Of a stretch of 64,000 nt of DNA, positions 10,400-18,820 are shown piece by piece. The first letter of the stretch is position 1. The number at the start of each line of letters is the position of its first letter. The stretch is from the NCBI GenBank assembly GCA_003426165.1, contig QUAH01000013.1:26875-90874 (forward strand), in the 5' to 3' direction. The notes below the pieces were generated by a model. The model did no database searches. It had not been told where the DNA came from and saw only the letters and a list, made by a program, of their open reading frames with translations. Made by a program: the position numbers and the translations under genes. This DNA comes from Candidatus Saccharicenans subterraneus. GTDB taxonomy: Bacteria; Acidobacteriota; Aminicenantia; Aminicenantales; Saccharicenantaceae.

Positions 10400-11617
10400 A
10401 TGAGCTTTGAATTATTCCTGGCCCGCAGGTACCTGACTGCCAGAAGGAAGCAGGCCTTTATTTCCGTCATTACCTCTGTTTCCATTCTGGGGGTGACCAT
10501 CGGGGTGATGGCCCTGGTCATTGCCCTGGCCCTGATCACCGGGTTCCAGGAAGATGTCCAGGACAAGATACTGGGCGCCACCTCCCACCTGATGATTTCT
10601 GACCTGTCGGGACAGGGATTGAAAGATTATCAAGCGCTGGCCGAAGAGATACGGAAGATTTCAGAAGTGGAGTCGGTCACCCCGGTCATTTATAACACCG
10701 TGTTGATCATGGGACCGGCCCGGAACTCGGGAGCCCTGCTCAAGGGCCTGAATTTCGAAGAAGAAACGAAGGTGTCCGGCTGGCTCAACCGGCTGATGGC
10801 CGGCCAGCTGCCCGGTGCCGGAAGCGAGGAAGAAATAATTCTGGGGAAAGACCTGGCCGCAGCCCTGGGTGTCGGCCCGGGCGACCGGGTTAGCGTACTC
10901 ATTCCCTCCGGCCGGCTGACCCCGGTTGGAGTCCTGCCCCGCACCAGGACTTTCCGGGTGAGCGGGCTTTTTGATTCCGGGCTTTACGAGTTTGATTCCT
11001 CGACCGCCCTGATTTCCCTGGCCCTGGCCCAGAAGCTGTACAACCTTCCGGAAAGGGTGTCCTATCTCCAGGTCAGGATAAAGGATATTTTCCAGGCGGA
11101 GAGGGTGGCGGAAAAAATTTACCGGTTGACCTCTTCCGGCATTTACGTGACCACCTGGATGGAACTTAACCGCTCCCTATTTTCAGCCCTGAAGCTGGAA
11201 AAAACTTTGCTCTTTCTGACCATAGCCCTGATCGTGGTGGTGGCCGCGCTGAACATCATCGCCAGCCTGGTGCTGATGGTCATGGAAAAGACCCGGGATA
11301 TCGGGGTACTGATGGCCATGGGAGCGACCGCCACCAGTATCAGGAAGATTTTTTTCCTGCAGGGGGCCATAATCGGGGTGGTGGGCACCGGCCTGGGCCT
11401 GGTGCTGGGCCTGGTCTGGTGCTGGCTGGCCAACGTCTTCAAACTGATCAGGGTGCCGGTGGACATCTACCAGATTTCCTATGTTCCCTTTCACCCCAAG
11501 CCCCTGGACCTGGCCCTGATCGTCCTGGTGACCCTGGCCATTACTTTTTTCTCCACCATCTTCCCGTCGCGGCGGGCAGCCCGCATTGACCCGGTTCAGG
11601 CTCTGAAATATGAATAG
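10400..11617 (+). CDS. lolC: Lipoprotein-releasing ABC transporter permease LolC/LolE
   Basis: 405 residues with one N-terminal helix (about 25-50), a large periplasmic domain, and three C-terminal helices ending in SRRAARIDPVQALKYE, a typical LolC/E/FtsX tail. The opening MSFELFLARRYLTARRK and the block VSILGVTIGVMALVIALALI match the LolC/E family. With LolD it extracts lipoproteins from the inner membrane and hands them to LolA for transport to the outer membrane. Only one permease gene is present, so a homodimeric LolC/E (sometimes called LolF) is likely. It is followed after 27 bases by lolD. Confidence 0.93.
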   Translation: MSFELFLARRYLTARRKQAFISVITSVSILGVTIGVMALVIALALITGFQEDVQDKILGATSHLMISDLSGQGLKDYQALAEEIRKISEVESVTPVIYNTVLIMGPARNSGALLKGLNFEEETKVSGWLNRLMAGQLPGAGSEEEIILGKDLAAALGVGPGDRVSVLIPSGRLTPVGVLPRTRTFRVSGLFDSGLYEFDSSTALISLALAQKLYNLPERVSYLQVRIKDIFQAERVAEKIYRLTSSGIYVTTWMELNRSLFSALKLEKTLLFLTIALIVVVAALNIIASLVLMVMEKTRDIGVLMAMGATATSIRKIFFLQGAIIGVVGTGLGLVLGLVWCWLANVFKLIRVPVDIYQISYVPFHPKPLDLALIVLVTLAITFFSTIFPSRRAARIDPVQALKYE

Positions 11618-11644
11618 ATTAATGGTTTGGCCTAGAGAAGGATC

Positions 11645-12355
11645 ATGGTAGCAGAAAACAACCAGGTCATCATCCGGACCGAAAACCTGGGCAAGGCCTA
11701 CCCGTTGCCCGGAAATGACTGGCTGCGGGTTTTTGAGGGCATAGATTTTGAACTCCGGGCCGGGGAACTGGTGGCGGTGATGGGGGTTTCCGGTGTCGGG
11801 AAGACCACCTTTTTGAACATTATCGGCGGTCTGGACCGACCGACCGAAGGCCGGGTCTTTTTCCAGGGCCAGAATCTCTGGGAAAAAACTCCGACCGAGA
11901 TTGCCATGCTCAGGAACAGGTATATCGGATTTGTCTTTCAGTTTTACCATCTCCTGCCTGAATTCTCGGCCCTGGAAAACGTGGCCATACCCCTGCTGAT
12001 TGGTGGAAGAAGCCGGGAGGAAGCCCTGGAACAAGCGGCCCGGGCCCTGGAAGAAGTGGGCATGGGAGCCAGGTCCGACGCCCGTCCGGCCCAGCTTTCC
12101 GGGGGAGAACAGCAAAGGGTGGCCGTGGCCAGGGCCCTGGTAACCAGCCCCGGGCTGCTCCTGGCCGACGAGCCCACCGGCAACCTGGACTGGAAGACGG
12201 GGGAAAAGATCCTGGAGCTGATAACTGACCTCCACCGGAAGAAAGGCCTGTCCTCGATAATCGTTACCCATAATGAGAGGATAGCCCGTTTCTGCCATAA
12301 GGCTTACCTGCTGGAAGCCGGCCGGATGAAACTTTTAGAGGGGCTGGCAGGTTAA
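11645..12355 (+). CDS. lolD: Lipoprotein-releasing ABC transporter ATPase LolD
   Basis: 236 residues with all ABC ATPase marks: Walker A GVSGVGKTTFL (about residue 46), Q-loop VFQFYHLLPEFSALENV, signature LSGGEQQRVAVARAL, Walker B LLLADEPTGNLD and the switch His in IIVTHNE. It powers the adjacent LolC/E permease in releasing outer-membrane lipoproteins. The LolD-type FYHLLPEFSALENV stretch distinguishes it from importers. It lies directly after lolC and 85 bases before bamA, placing lipoprotein sorting and barrel assembly in one transcription unit. Confidence 0.95.
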   Translation: MVAENNQVIIRTENLGKAYPLPGNDWLRVFEGIDFELRAGELVAVMGVSGVGKTTFLNIIGGLDRPTEGRVFFQGQNLWEKTPTEIAMLRNRYIGFVFQFYHLLPEFSALENVAIPLLIGGRSREEALEQAARALEEVGMGARSDARPAQLSGGEQQRVAVARALVTSPGLLLADEPTGNLDWKTGEKILELITDLHRKKGLSSIIVTHNERIARFCHKAYLLEAGRMKLLEGLAG

Positions 12356-12407
12356 TAATTCCATGAGGCCTATTTCGGAGGAAAATTGCCCGGGCCGACC
12401 TGACTCT

Positions 12408-12436
12408 TTGAAAAATGGCCGGCGATATGGTATAAA
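12408..12436 (+). promoter_or_regulatory. Strong internal promoter just before bamA
   Basis: TTGAAA (12408-12413), a 17-base spacer and TATAAA (12431-12436), with TGG making an extended -10. The predicted start near 12443 falls between two in-frame ATGs (12440 and 12446), so this transcript would have essentially no leader. It would give bamA-ompH-fabZ expression independent of the upstream operon. Confidence 0.6.
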
Positions 12437-12439
12437 GTT

Positions 12440-14761
12440 ATGTCAATGAGAAGACTCAGCCTGGTTATATTCATATTATTCGTGGTTTCCACGGCCACGC
12501 TTTCTGCCCAGCAGGTTATCGAGAAGATAGAGGTTATCGGCAACAACCGCATCTCCCAGGAAACCATCGTCTATTACCTCTCCTCGCGAGAGGGTGATTA
12601 TTACAACGAGGCCCTGCTCAAGAAGGATTTCAAGGTCCTCTGGTCGACCGGCTTTTTCTCCAACCTCAGGATAGAGGAACAGGATGGAACCAGGGGCAAG
12701 ATCATCAGGATTTTTGTCGAGGAAAACCCGGTCATCAAGAACGTGGTTTTTCGCACCGGAAAGAAGGTTAAAGAAAACGATATCGTCAACAAGCTAAAAG
12801 AGAAGGACGAGTACATTGCCGCTCATTCCCACTACAACCCCTTCCGGGTGCAGAAGGCCAAGAAGACGATCAAGGAACTGCTGGAGGAAAAAGGCCTGCA
12901 GGCTGCCAGGATAGAGGCCGAGCTGGTGACCCGGGCCAACAACGAGGTGGACCTGGTCTTCAGGATTGATGAAGGGTCCCGGCTGCGGGTGGGAGAGGTG
13001 GTCTTTGTCGGCCGGACCAAGATTCCCGACAGCTTCCTGGTCGAGGCCATGAAGGACAACCGCCGCCATAGCCTGTTCAACTGGATTGCCAACAAGGACG
13101 TTTTCAAGAAAAACAAGCTGGAAGAAAACCTGGCCGAGATCAAGAAGAAGCTCCAGGAATACGGCTACATGGAAGCCAGCGTCGGCGAACCCCGGTTCGA
13201 AGAAATAACCAGGAGAAATGTCCTGTTCAGCAAGCAGAAGATGATGCGGATTATCATCCCGGTGGAACCCGGCCACGTTTACCGCACCGGTGAAATCAAG
13301 ATTGAGGGCAACAAGTTCTTCACCACCCGGTACCTGCAGAGCCTGGTCAAGCTGCAGCCGGGAGATATCTACAGCTCCAAGAAGCGGGAAAAGACCGTCG
13401 AGTCCATGGGCGAAAGTTACCGCAATTTTGCCTTTCTATATGCCCAGATAATTCCGGTTGAAAACCTTGACCCCAGGAAGAAGGTGGTCAACGTGACCTT
13501 CAACGTCCAGGAAGGGGAGGTGGCCTTCCTGCGCCGGCTGGAATTTCGGGGCAACACCTTTACCAAGGACAAGGTGCTGCGCCGGGAGTTCCTGATGCGC
13601 GAGGGCGACCGGTTCAGCCTGGCCGTCTTCAAGGACAGCCTGCTGAGGCTCAAGCAGCTGGGCCTGGTTGACGTGGAAAAGGAGCCCGATATCAAGCCCG
13701 ACCCGGAAAATCCCACCCAGATTGACGTCAACCTGAACGTCAAGGAACTGCAGCGGAACAACATCCAGTTTACGGCCGGTTACAGCGGCTACGAGGGCAC
13801 CTTTATAGCTTTCAGCTACTCCACGGTGAATTTCCTGGGAACCGGAGAGACCCTGGACCTGACCCTGCAGCACGGCAAGAGGGTCAAGAATTATAGCTTC
13901 GGGATGAGCCAGCCCTACATTTTCGACAAGCCGATGACCGTGGGCTTCAATGTCTTCGACCGCAAGATCACGATTCCCTATCTTTACAACCAGTTTGCCA
14001 AGGGCATCCGGCTGACCTACGGCACCAGGGTTTACGGTTACCTGCGGTTCAACCTGAACTACAGTTTCCAGAAGCAGATCATGGAAATTCCCAGTTACGA
14101 CACAGAGGAAGGCCAGCAGTATTATTACAATCCCTATTTTTACCCGGGAAAGTACTTCGTCAGCGCCCTGGAACCGGTTCTTTACCAGTCGACCATAGAT
14201 AGCCCCCTGACTCCCAGCCGGGGCACGATGTACACCGTGGCCTTCAGGTATGCCGGTAACTTCCTGGGCGGAGACGTCCATCTCTACCGGCCGAGGTTCG
14301 AGTTTGCCCGCTACCAGCCGCTGTGGGGCAACCACGTCCTGGGTCTTCACGCCGAGTACCAGTTCATCAAACCCATCGGCAACCATGAAGTACCCTACTG
14401 GGAAAGGTTTTTCCTGGGCGGCGAACAGTCGATCCGCGGTTACGAGTATTACACCATCGGTCCCCGGGACGAGAAAAATATCCTGATCGGCGGGGTGAAG
14501 TCCCTGATTTTCAATTTCGAATATATCGTGCCTCTGGGCGGGCCGCTCTACGGCATACTGTTCTATGACGTGGGTAATGCCCTCCTCCAGTCAGAAAAGT
14601 TCAGCCCCAAGAACATGTACAGCTCGGCCGGGCTGGAAGTCCGGGTGTTCGTGCCGGCCCTGAGAGTGCCATTCCGTCTGATTTTTGCTTACAACAACAG
14701 GAAGATTTACGTTGACGATTCCAATTTTGCCTTCCGCTTTGCGGTCGGCACCACCTTCTGA
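12440..14761 (+). CDS. bamA: Outer membrane protein assembly factor BamA
   Basis: 773 residues: signal peptide (about 1-24, RRLSLVIFILFVVSTATLSAQ), five POTRA domains to about residue 420, then a 16-strand Omp85 barrel ending with the aromatic C-terminus expected of barrels (FRFAVGTTF). The barrel carries the conserved GGEQSIRGY motif of the lid loop. BamA inserts beta-barrel proteins into the outer membrane. Two ATGs compete (12440 and 12446); the promoter geometry and the M-R-R signal-peptide start slightly favour 12446. It is followed by ompH, the usual order. No Shine-Dalgarno is seen before either ATG, in line with a near-leaderless transcript or read-through from lolD. Confidence 0.96.
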   Translation: MSMRRLSLVIFILFVVSTATLSAQQVIEKIEVIGNNRISQETIVYYLSSREGDYYNEALLKKDFKVLWSTGFFSNLRIEEQDGTRGKIIRIFVEENPVIKNVVFRTGKKVKENDIVNKLKEKDEYIAAHSHYNPFRVQKAKKTIKELLEEKGLQAARIEAELVTRANNEVDLVFRIDEGSRLRVGEVVFVGRTKIPDSFLVEAMKDNRRHSLFNWIANKDVFKKNKLEENLAEIKKKLQEYGYMEASVGEPRFEEITRRNVLFSKQKMMRIIIPVEPGHVYRTGEIKIEGNKFFTTRYLQSLVKLQPGDIYSSKKREKTVESMGESYRNFAFLYAQIIPVENLDPRKKVVNVTFNVQEGEVAFLRRLEFRGNTFTKDKVLRREFLMREGDRFSLAVFKDSLLRLKQLGLVDVEKEPDIKPDPENPTQIDVNLNVKELQRNNIQFTAGYSGYEGTFIAFSYSTVNFLGTGETLDLTLQHGKRVKNYSFGMSQPYIFDKPMTVGFNVFDRKITIPYLYNQFAKGIRLTYGTRVYGYLRFNLNYSFQKQIMEIPSYDTEEGQQYYYNPYFYPGKYFVSALEPVLYQSTIDSPLTPSRGTMYTVAFRYAGNFLGGDVHLYRPRFEFARYQPLWGNHVLGLHAEYQFIKPIGNHEVPYWERFFLGGEQSIRGYEYYTIGPRDEKNILIGGVKSLIFNFEYIVPLGGPLYGILFYDVGNALLQSEKFSPKNMYSSAGLEVRVFVPALRVPFRLIFAYNNRKIYVDDSNFAFRFAVGTTF

Positions 14762-14833
14762 GGTGCGGAACCACTTTATATTTAGCTTGGAAAAGTGTAA
14801 AATTATCAACTATTAATTTTAGGAGGATTGAAA

Positions 14834-15370
14834 ATGCGCAGAATACTGACGGCGGTTTTACTCCTGGCGGTCATGTTGATTGCCGGCAGCCACCTGGCCC
14901 TGGCCCAGCAGTCCCTGAAGGTCGGGGTGATCAATTCCCAGGAAATCCTGGAGAAATCGGCTGAGGGCAAGAAAGCCATCGCCCAGCTGGAAGAGAAGAA
15001 CAGGAAGACCCAGCAGGACCTGGCCAAGCTGGACGACCAGATCCGGCAGCTGGAAAGCCGGCTGAGCACGCAGCAGCTGACCATGACCCAGGAAGCCATT
15101 CTGTCGCTGAGTGTTGACCTGGACCGGAAAAGAACCGAAAGGCAGAGGATGGCCGAGGACGCCCAGAAAGACATGCAGGAACTTACCCAGAGACTGTACA
15201 TGCGGATTCAGAGCGAGGTCATGCCCATCATCAACAAGCTCGGACAGGAAAAAGGTCTGGACCTGATCCTGGACCTCAGGGAGAGCGGCGTGCTCTTTTT
15301 CTCCCCGGCCGTGGACCTGACCCAGGAAGTTATCAAGAGGTACGACGCCAGCAAGGCCCCGGCCAAGTAA
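14834..15370 (+). CDS. skp: OmpH/Skp-family periplasmic chaperone
   Basis: 178 residues: signal peptide (cleaved near ALAQQ, about residue 24), then a long coiled-coil (about 50-125, rich in Glu, Lys and Gln) flanked by the short Skp body strands VGVINSQEIL and LDLILDLRESGVLFF. The family forms a trimeric tentacled chaperone that carries unfolded barrel proteins to BamA, which is encoded just upstream. The start is ATG 14834, after the strong AGGAGG at 14821-14826. A TGTAAAAT box ending at 14803 may be a further promoter. Confidence 0.93.
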   Translation: MRRILTAVLLLAVMLIAGSHLALAQQSLKVGVINSQEILEKSAEGKKAIAQLEEKNRKTQQDLAKLDDQIRQLESRLSTQQLTMTQEAILSLSVDLDRKRTERQRMAEDAQKDMQELTQRLYMRIQSEVMPIINKLGQEKGLDLILDLRESGVLFFSPAVDLTQEVIKRYDASKAPAK

Positions 15371-15391
15371 GTTGTCCCGAACATTAGCCCG

Positions 15392-15841
15392 ATGAACTCG
15401 GAACAGATCGAGAAATGGTTACCACACCGGTACCCGTTTCTCCTGGTGGATAGAGTCCTGGAGCTTAAGCCTGGCGAGAGCATCCTGGCCCTGAAGAACG
15501 TCACCTATAACGAACCTTTCTTCACGGGTCATTTCCCGGGACTCAAGCTGATGCCCGGGGTGCTCATCGTCGAGGCCCTGGCCCAGGCCGGGGGCATACT
15601 TCTCTACCATTCGCTTCCCGATCCGGAAAAAGTGGTCATGGTTCTGAGCAAGATAGAGGAAGTCAAGTTCAGGAAGCCGGTGGTACCGGGCGACCAGCTG
15701 AAGCTCTCGGTGCAGATGCTCAGACAGAAAGCCGGCTTCTATTATTTTTCCGCCCAGGCCACAGTCGACGGGGAAGTGGTAGTCGAAGGTAAGCTCACGG
15801 CCGGTTTGATGAAGAAAAATAAACCGGATGAGGGCAAATAG
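15392..15841 (+). CDS. fabZ: 3-hydroxyacyl-[acyl-carrier-protein] dehydratase FabZ
   Basis: 149 residues with a single hot-dog fold. The family catalytic segments are intact: LPHRYPFLLVDRV, FFTGHFPGLKLMPGVLIVEALAQ with the catalytic His and Glu. It dehydrates 3-hydroxyacyl-ACP in type II fatty acid synthesis and, in LPS makers, balances fatty acids against lipid A. In many diderms the neighbouring order is bamA-skp-lpxD-fabZ-lpxA; here lpxD and lpxA are absent. The stop codon lies inside the stem-loop of a strong terminator, closing the operon. Confidence 0.96.
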   Translation: MNSEQIEKWLPHRYPFLLVDRVLELKPGESILALKNVTYNEPFFTGHFPGLKLMPGVLIVEALAQAGGILLYHSLPDPEKVVMVLSKIEEVKFRKPVVPGDQLKLSVQMLRQKAGFYYFSAQATVDGEVVVEGKLTAGLMKKNKPDEGK

Positions 15842-15865
15842 GACCCTCATCCGGTCTTTTTTATT
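15824..15865 (+). terminator. Intrinsic terminator overlapping the fabZ stop codon
   Basis: Perfect 11-bp arms CCGGATGAGGG (15824-15834) and CCCTCATCCGG (15844-15854) with a 9-base loop, followed by TCTTTTTTATT. The fabZ TAG (15839-15841) lies in the loop, so terminating ribosomes and hairpin folding could compete. It ends the long operon that begins near 6730. Confidence 0.9.
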
Positions 15866-15907
15866 ATCTTCCCGCCCTGCCTTTTAGAACCCAGCCAAAA
15901 GGCCTGA

Positions 15908-16639
15908 TTATTTCAGCACGAAAAGCGAATCGTCCAGCCCGGTGTTGTAGACTATTTCGTTGACCGTCATCCTGATGTATTCGACCCCGCCCTGGAAGAT
16001 GGTAATGGAAAAGGCGGCCATGGTGCCGTCAACTTTCCTGTAGTCGGCCAGCACCTGTTCGGCCTCAACTTCGCCCCCGCTTGGGCTCAGGGTCTTGGTC
16101 CTGGTCTTGTAAGGCAGGAAGGTGGTGGCATCCACGTACACTGTGGCCGTGTCGCTGTTGGAAAACTTCTGTTCCAGGACGTGGCAGGTTTTTCCGTTAA
16201 CTTCTTCTTTGCCCTTGTAAGTGTAAGTAATGCCGAATTTCTCTGGATTCAGGGTGGCAGCATTTCCAAGGGCCTGTCTCCGCATCTGCTCGGACTGGTC
16301 CGGCGTCAGTTCCATCACTTCCCCGGTCTGGGGATTGGTGACCATGGCCTTCTGCCCGTCATATACCTGTATTATGCTCATGCCCATAACTTCTATTTCC
16401 ATCCGGGACTTGTCCGGCTCTTTCTGGTACATGGTAAAGGGAGTGCTCATTCCGTACTGGATTATTTCCATCGTCCCGCTCATCCTGGTGTCCTTGATAC
16501 CGGACAGGACCTCTCTCCCGCCCAGGGCCTTGATCATGTTTTCCAGGATGTCTTTTTCAGTCTGGGCCAGGCCGGGTCGGCTAAAAGCCAGCACCATCAG
16601 CAGCACCAGGAAAAAACTCAGGTATCTCTTTGCTGTCAT
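15908..16639 (-). CDS. Secreted LolA-like (outer membrane lipoprotein-sorting-fold) protein
   Basis: 243 residues: signal peptide (about 1-25, ending RPGLAQ), then an all-beta protein with MSGTMEIIQYGMSTPFTMY, VYDGQKAMVTNPQTGEVMEL and VYVDATTFLPYKTRTKT, a pattern seen in LolA/LolB-fold and DUF4292-like proteins, where half-barrels bind lipids or lipoproteins. Whether it is the true LolA partner of the LolCD genes upstream is unproven; it lacks the shorter classic LolA length and is on the opposite strand. A strong CAGGAGG site precedes the ATG, and a consensus TATAAT lies 28 bases upstream. Confidence 0.65.
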   Translation of the reverse strand: MTAKRYLSFFLVLLMVLAFSRPGLAQTEKDILENMIKALGGREVLSGIKDTRMSGTMEIIQYGMSTPFTMYQKEPDKSRMEIEVMGMSIIQVYDGQKAMVTNPQTGEVMELTPDQSEQMRRQALGNAATLNPEKFGITYTYKGKEEVNGKTCHVLEQKFSNSDTATVYVDATTFLPYKTRTKTLSPSGGEVEAEQVLADYRKVDGTMAAFSITIFQGGVEYIRMTVNEIVYNTGLDDSLFVLK

Positions 16640-16666
16640 GATTTCCTCCTGTGTCTAATATTTTAG

Positions 16667-16672
16667 ATTATA
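16667..16672 (-). promoter_or_regulatory. TATAAT -10 box of the LolA-like gene
   Basis: Read on the minus strand, a consensus TATAAT preceded by TG lies 28 bases upstream of the ATG at 16639. No good -35 is visible at 16-18 bases. It shares the divergent intergenic region with the GGDEF gene and the palindrome at 16740-16759. Confidence 0.45.
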
Positions 16673-16739
16673 CATAATTGATACGTGAAAAGACAGGTAA
16701 AGTTCAAAGGCCGGCAGGGGGGTGAGGACCTTTTTAAAA

Positions 16740-16759
16740 AATCACCCCATGGGGTGATT
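16740..16759. promoter_or_regulatory. Perfect 20-bp palindrome, candidate operator
   Basis: AATCACCCCATGGGGTGATT is an exact inverted repeat with no loop, 50 bases before the GGDEF gene and about 100 bases from the divergent LolA-like gene. Having no loop and no T-run, it is a better candidate for a dimeric regulator site than for a terminator. No regulator gene is adjacent. Confidence 0.5.
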
Positions 16760-16809
16760 GCCTCCGGTGCAGGATTTCTTTATTTTATTATCAAACAAGG
16801 CGTAAGATT

Positions 16810-18066
16810 ATGATCTGGGATAGCAAGGAAGACAGGTATAAGCTTATATTCGATACCGTTCCCACCCCGGCCCTGCTCCTGGATCTTGATAACAATATAG
16901 AGGATTTTAACGACCGCTGCCTGGAATATTTTCCCAGCCCCGAATTCCACAAGGTACTGTACGGGAGCAAGGTTCCCGTCTCGCGGATTTTCCCCTGGCT
17001 GGCCAATTCCCTCTCGGCCCTGAGCTCGGGCAACTCCAGGGAGCTGACCTTCGAGCAACAGGTGGCCTCCGATAAGGGCCGGCTCATCTTCCAGGTCAGG
17101 GTCAAGAAGATTCTTGACCCGTTTGACAACCACCGCAGCACCCTGGTGGTCATGAACGATATCACCACCATCGTCGAGGCCGAAGAAAAGGTCAAGAGGG
17201 CCCGCGATTTTTACCTGACCCTGTTCGAGGAATTCCCGGCCATGATCTGGCGGGCCGGGACCGACGGCCGGTTTGACTATTTCAACCGGGCCTGGCTGGC
17301 TTTTACCGGCCGGAGTGCCGAAGAAGAGGCCGGCCTGGGCTGGCTGCAGAACCTGCCGGAGCCAGACAAGAAGAGATTCCAGCTGAGTTATGAATCTGCC
17401 CTTCAGGATAGAAGACCCTTTGAGGTTGAGTTCCGGATGAAACGGTTTGACGGCCAGGTCCGCTGGGTCCTGTGCGTCGGCCGTCCCTTCAATGGCCTGG
17501 ACGGGGAGTTTGCCGGGTTTATCGGTTCCTGCTATGACATCACCGAGAGGAAAAACCAGGAAGAACAGCTGGCTTACCAGGCCCTGCATGACCCCCTGAC
17601 CGGTCTGCCCAATCGCCGCATGCTGGAAGTGATCCTGCCCCGGCTGATCGAGGAAAGTGCCCAGGGGAAGTCCAGCGCTCTGTTCTTCATCGACCTGGAT
17701 AATTTCAAGCTGGTCAACGACAACTTCGGCCACCACGTGGGTGACAGCCTGCTGGTGGAGCTGGGCCGGATAATCCAGAAGCAGCTGCGGTCGGGCGACA
17801 GGTTAATCCGCCTGGGTGGGGACGAGTTCGCCATCCTGCTGGACGGAATTCAGAGGAAGGAAGCGGAGGCCATAGCTTCCCGGCTTCTGGAAAGCGTGGC
17901 CAATTACCAGTTCGTTACCCCCCAGAAATCCTTCAACCTGTTTCTGAGCATTGGCGTGGCCATGGTCACCGGTCAGGTCGACCAGGAAATAATCATGTCC
18001 AGGGCCGATACCGCCATGTACCAGGCCAAGGAACGCGGGGGAAACCAGTACGTTATTTATGATTGA
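16810..18066 (+). CDS. PAS-PAS-GGDEF diguanylate cyclase
   Basis: 418 residues: PAS domain 1 (about 8-115), PAS domain 2 (about 130-250, DFYLTLFEEFPAMIWRAG to YDITERK), then a GGDEF domain starting HDPLTGLPNRR. The active-site GGDEF (336-340) is intact and the inhibitory I-site RSGD (327-330) stands exactly five residues before it, so it should make cyclic di-GMP from two GTP and be product-inhibited. There are no membrane segments or signal peptide, so it is a soluble sensor; the PAS ligand is unknown. It is the only signalling enzyme in the window and has a striking palindrome upstream. Confidence 0.93.
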   Translation: MIWDSKEDRYKLIFDTVPTPALLLDLDNNIEDFNDRCLEYFPSPEFHKVLYGSKVPVSRIFPWLANSLSALSSGNSRELTFEQQVASDKGRLIFQVRVKKILDPFDNHRSTLVVMNDITTIVEAEEKVKRARDFYLTLFEEFPAMIWRAGTDGRFDYFNRAWLAFTGRSAEEEAGLGWLQNLPEPDKKRFQLSYESALQDRRPFEVEFRMKRFDGQVRWVLCVGRPFNGLDGEFAGFIGSCYDITERKNQEEQLAYQALHDPLTGLPNRRMLEVILPRLIEESAQGKSSALFFIDLDNFKLVNDNFGHHVGDSLLVELGRIIQKQLRSGDRLIRLGGDEFAILLDGIQRKEAEAIASRLLESVANYQFVTPQKSFNLFLSIGVAMVTGQVDQEIIMSRADTAMYQAKERGGNQYVIYD

Positions 18067-18171
18067 TACCGTCTGTTTCCTGACCGCTCCTGCCAGGTGA
18101 CTTTTCCCTTCTATTGATTTTGTCTTTATTTGCTCGGTGTACTGTATTAAAATTGGGCTCTAAGGCAGGAG

Positions 18172-18810
18172 ATGGAAATGACCGCCGCAATTAAAAAACA
18201 GGTGCTTCTTATTTGTCTTCTGGGGCTTTTATCATTAACCACCGATCTTGCCGCCGGAATTATGATCCGACCCGGTTTCAAGCTGGGCGGCGGGGTTTCC
18301 AGCAATTTCGGACAGGATACCTATCAGCAGCAGTGGCAACCATCACTCCAGGCCGGGGTATTTGTGGAACTCGCTCTAGGAAACCGCCTGGCCGCCCAGG
18401 CCGAACTTAACTTTGTCCGGAAAGGCTCGGTCTACCGACTGGATTCGGACGGCCTGGAGTACGTGGAAAGGTACCTTTTTGACTACCTGGAGCTTCCCGT
18501 CCTGGTCAAATATTATTTTGCCAGCATAAAAAAGCTACAATTCTATGTTTATGCCGGGCCCTCAGTCGCCCTGAACCTGAAGGCCAGGCTCAGGGTGACC
18601 TTTGATGACCTGGAAGAAACGGTTGTGGTTGATAACCTCCAGGGTACCGACCTCCTGCTGAACGGCGGAGCCGGTGCGGCCATGAACCTTAAACCGGGCA
18701 GTCTCTTTCTGGAAGTGCGCTACAGTCACGGATTGAAATCGGTGGCCACCGAGCCCGAAGCTGATATCCGGAACAAGAGCCTGCTCCTCCTGGCCGGCTT
18801 CAAATTCTGA
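18172..18810 (+). CDS. Small outer-membrane beta-barrel protein (porin/PorT-like)
   Basis: 212 residues: signal peptide (about 1-27), then repeated amphipathic strands typical of an 8-strand OmpA/PorT-like barrel (FKLGGGVSSNFGQDTYQQQW, QAGVFVELALGNRLAAQAEL), ending LLLLAGFKF with a terminal aromatic residue, the usual BamA recognition signal. The function is not identifiable. Two in-frame ATGs (18172 and 18178) follow a GGAG-containing leader. Its stop is only 10 bases from the convergent M14 gene. Confidence 0.7.
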   Translation: MEMTAAIKKQVLLICLLGLLSLTTDLAAGIMIRPGFKLGGGVSSNFGQDTYQQQWQPSLQAGVFVELALGNRLAAQAELNFVRKGSVYRLDSDGLEYVERYLFDYLELPVLVKYYFASIKKLQFYVYAGPSVALNLKARLRVTFDDLEETVVVDNLQGTDLLLNGGAGAAMNLKPGSLFLEVRYSHGLKSVATEPEADIRNKSLLLLAGFKF

Positions 18811-18820
18811 CCGTCCCGGT

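Noticed and set aside
11183..12298. 371-codon open frame on the minus strand opposite lolC/lolD
   Set aside because: It is the antisense shadow of two well-supported genes in GC-rich DNA; its product is rich in Gly, Gln, His and Pro with no family resemblance and no ribosome site.
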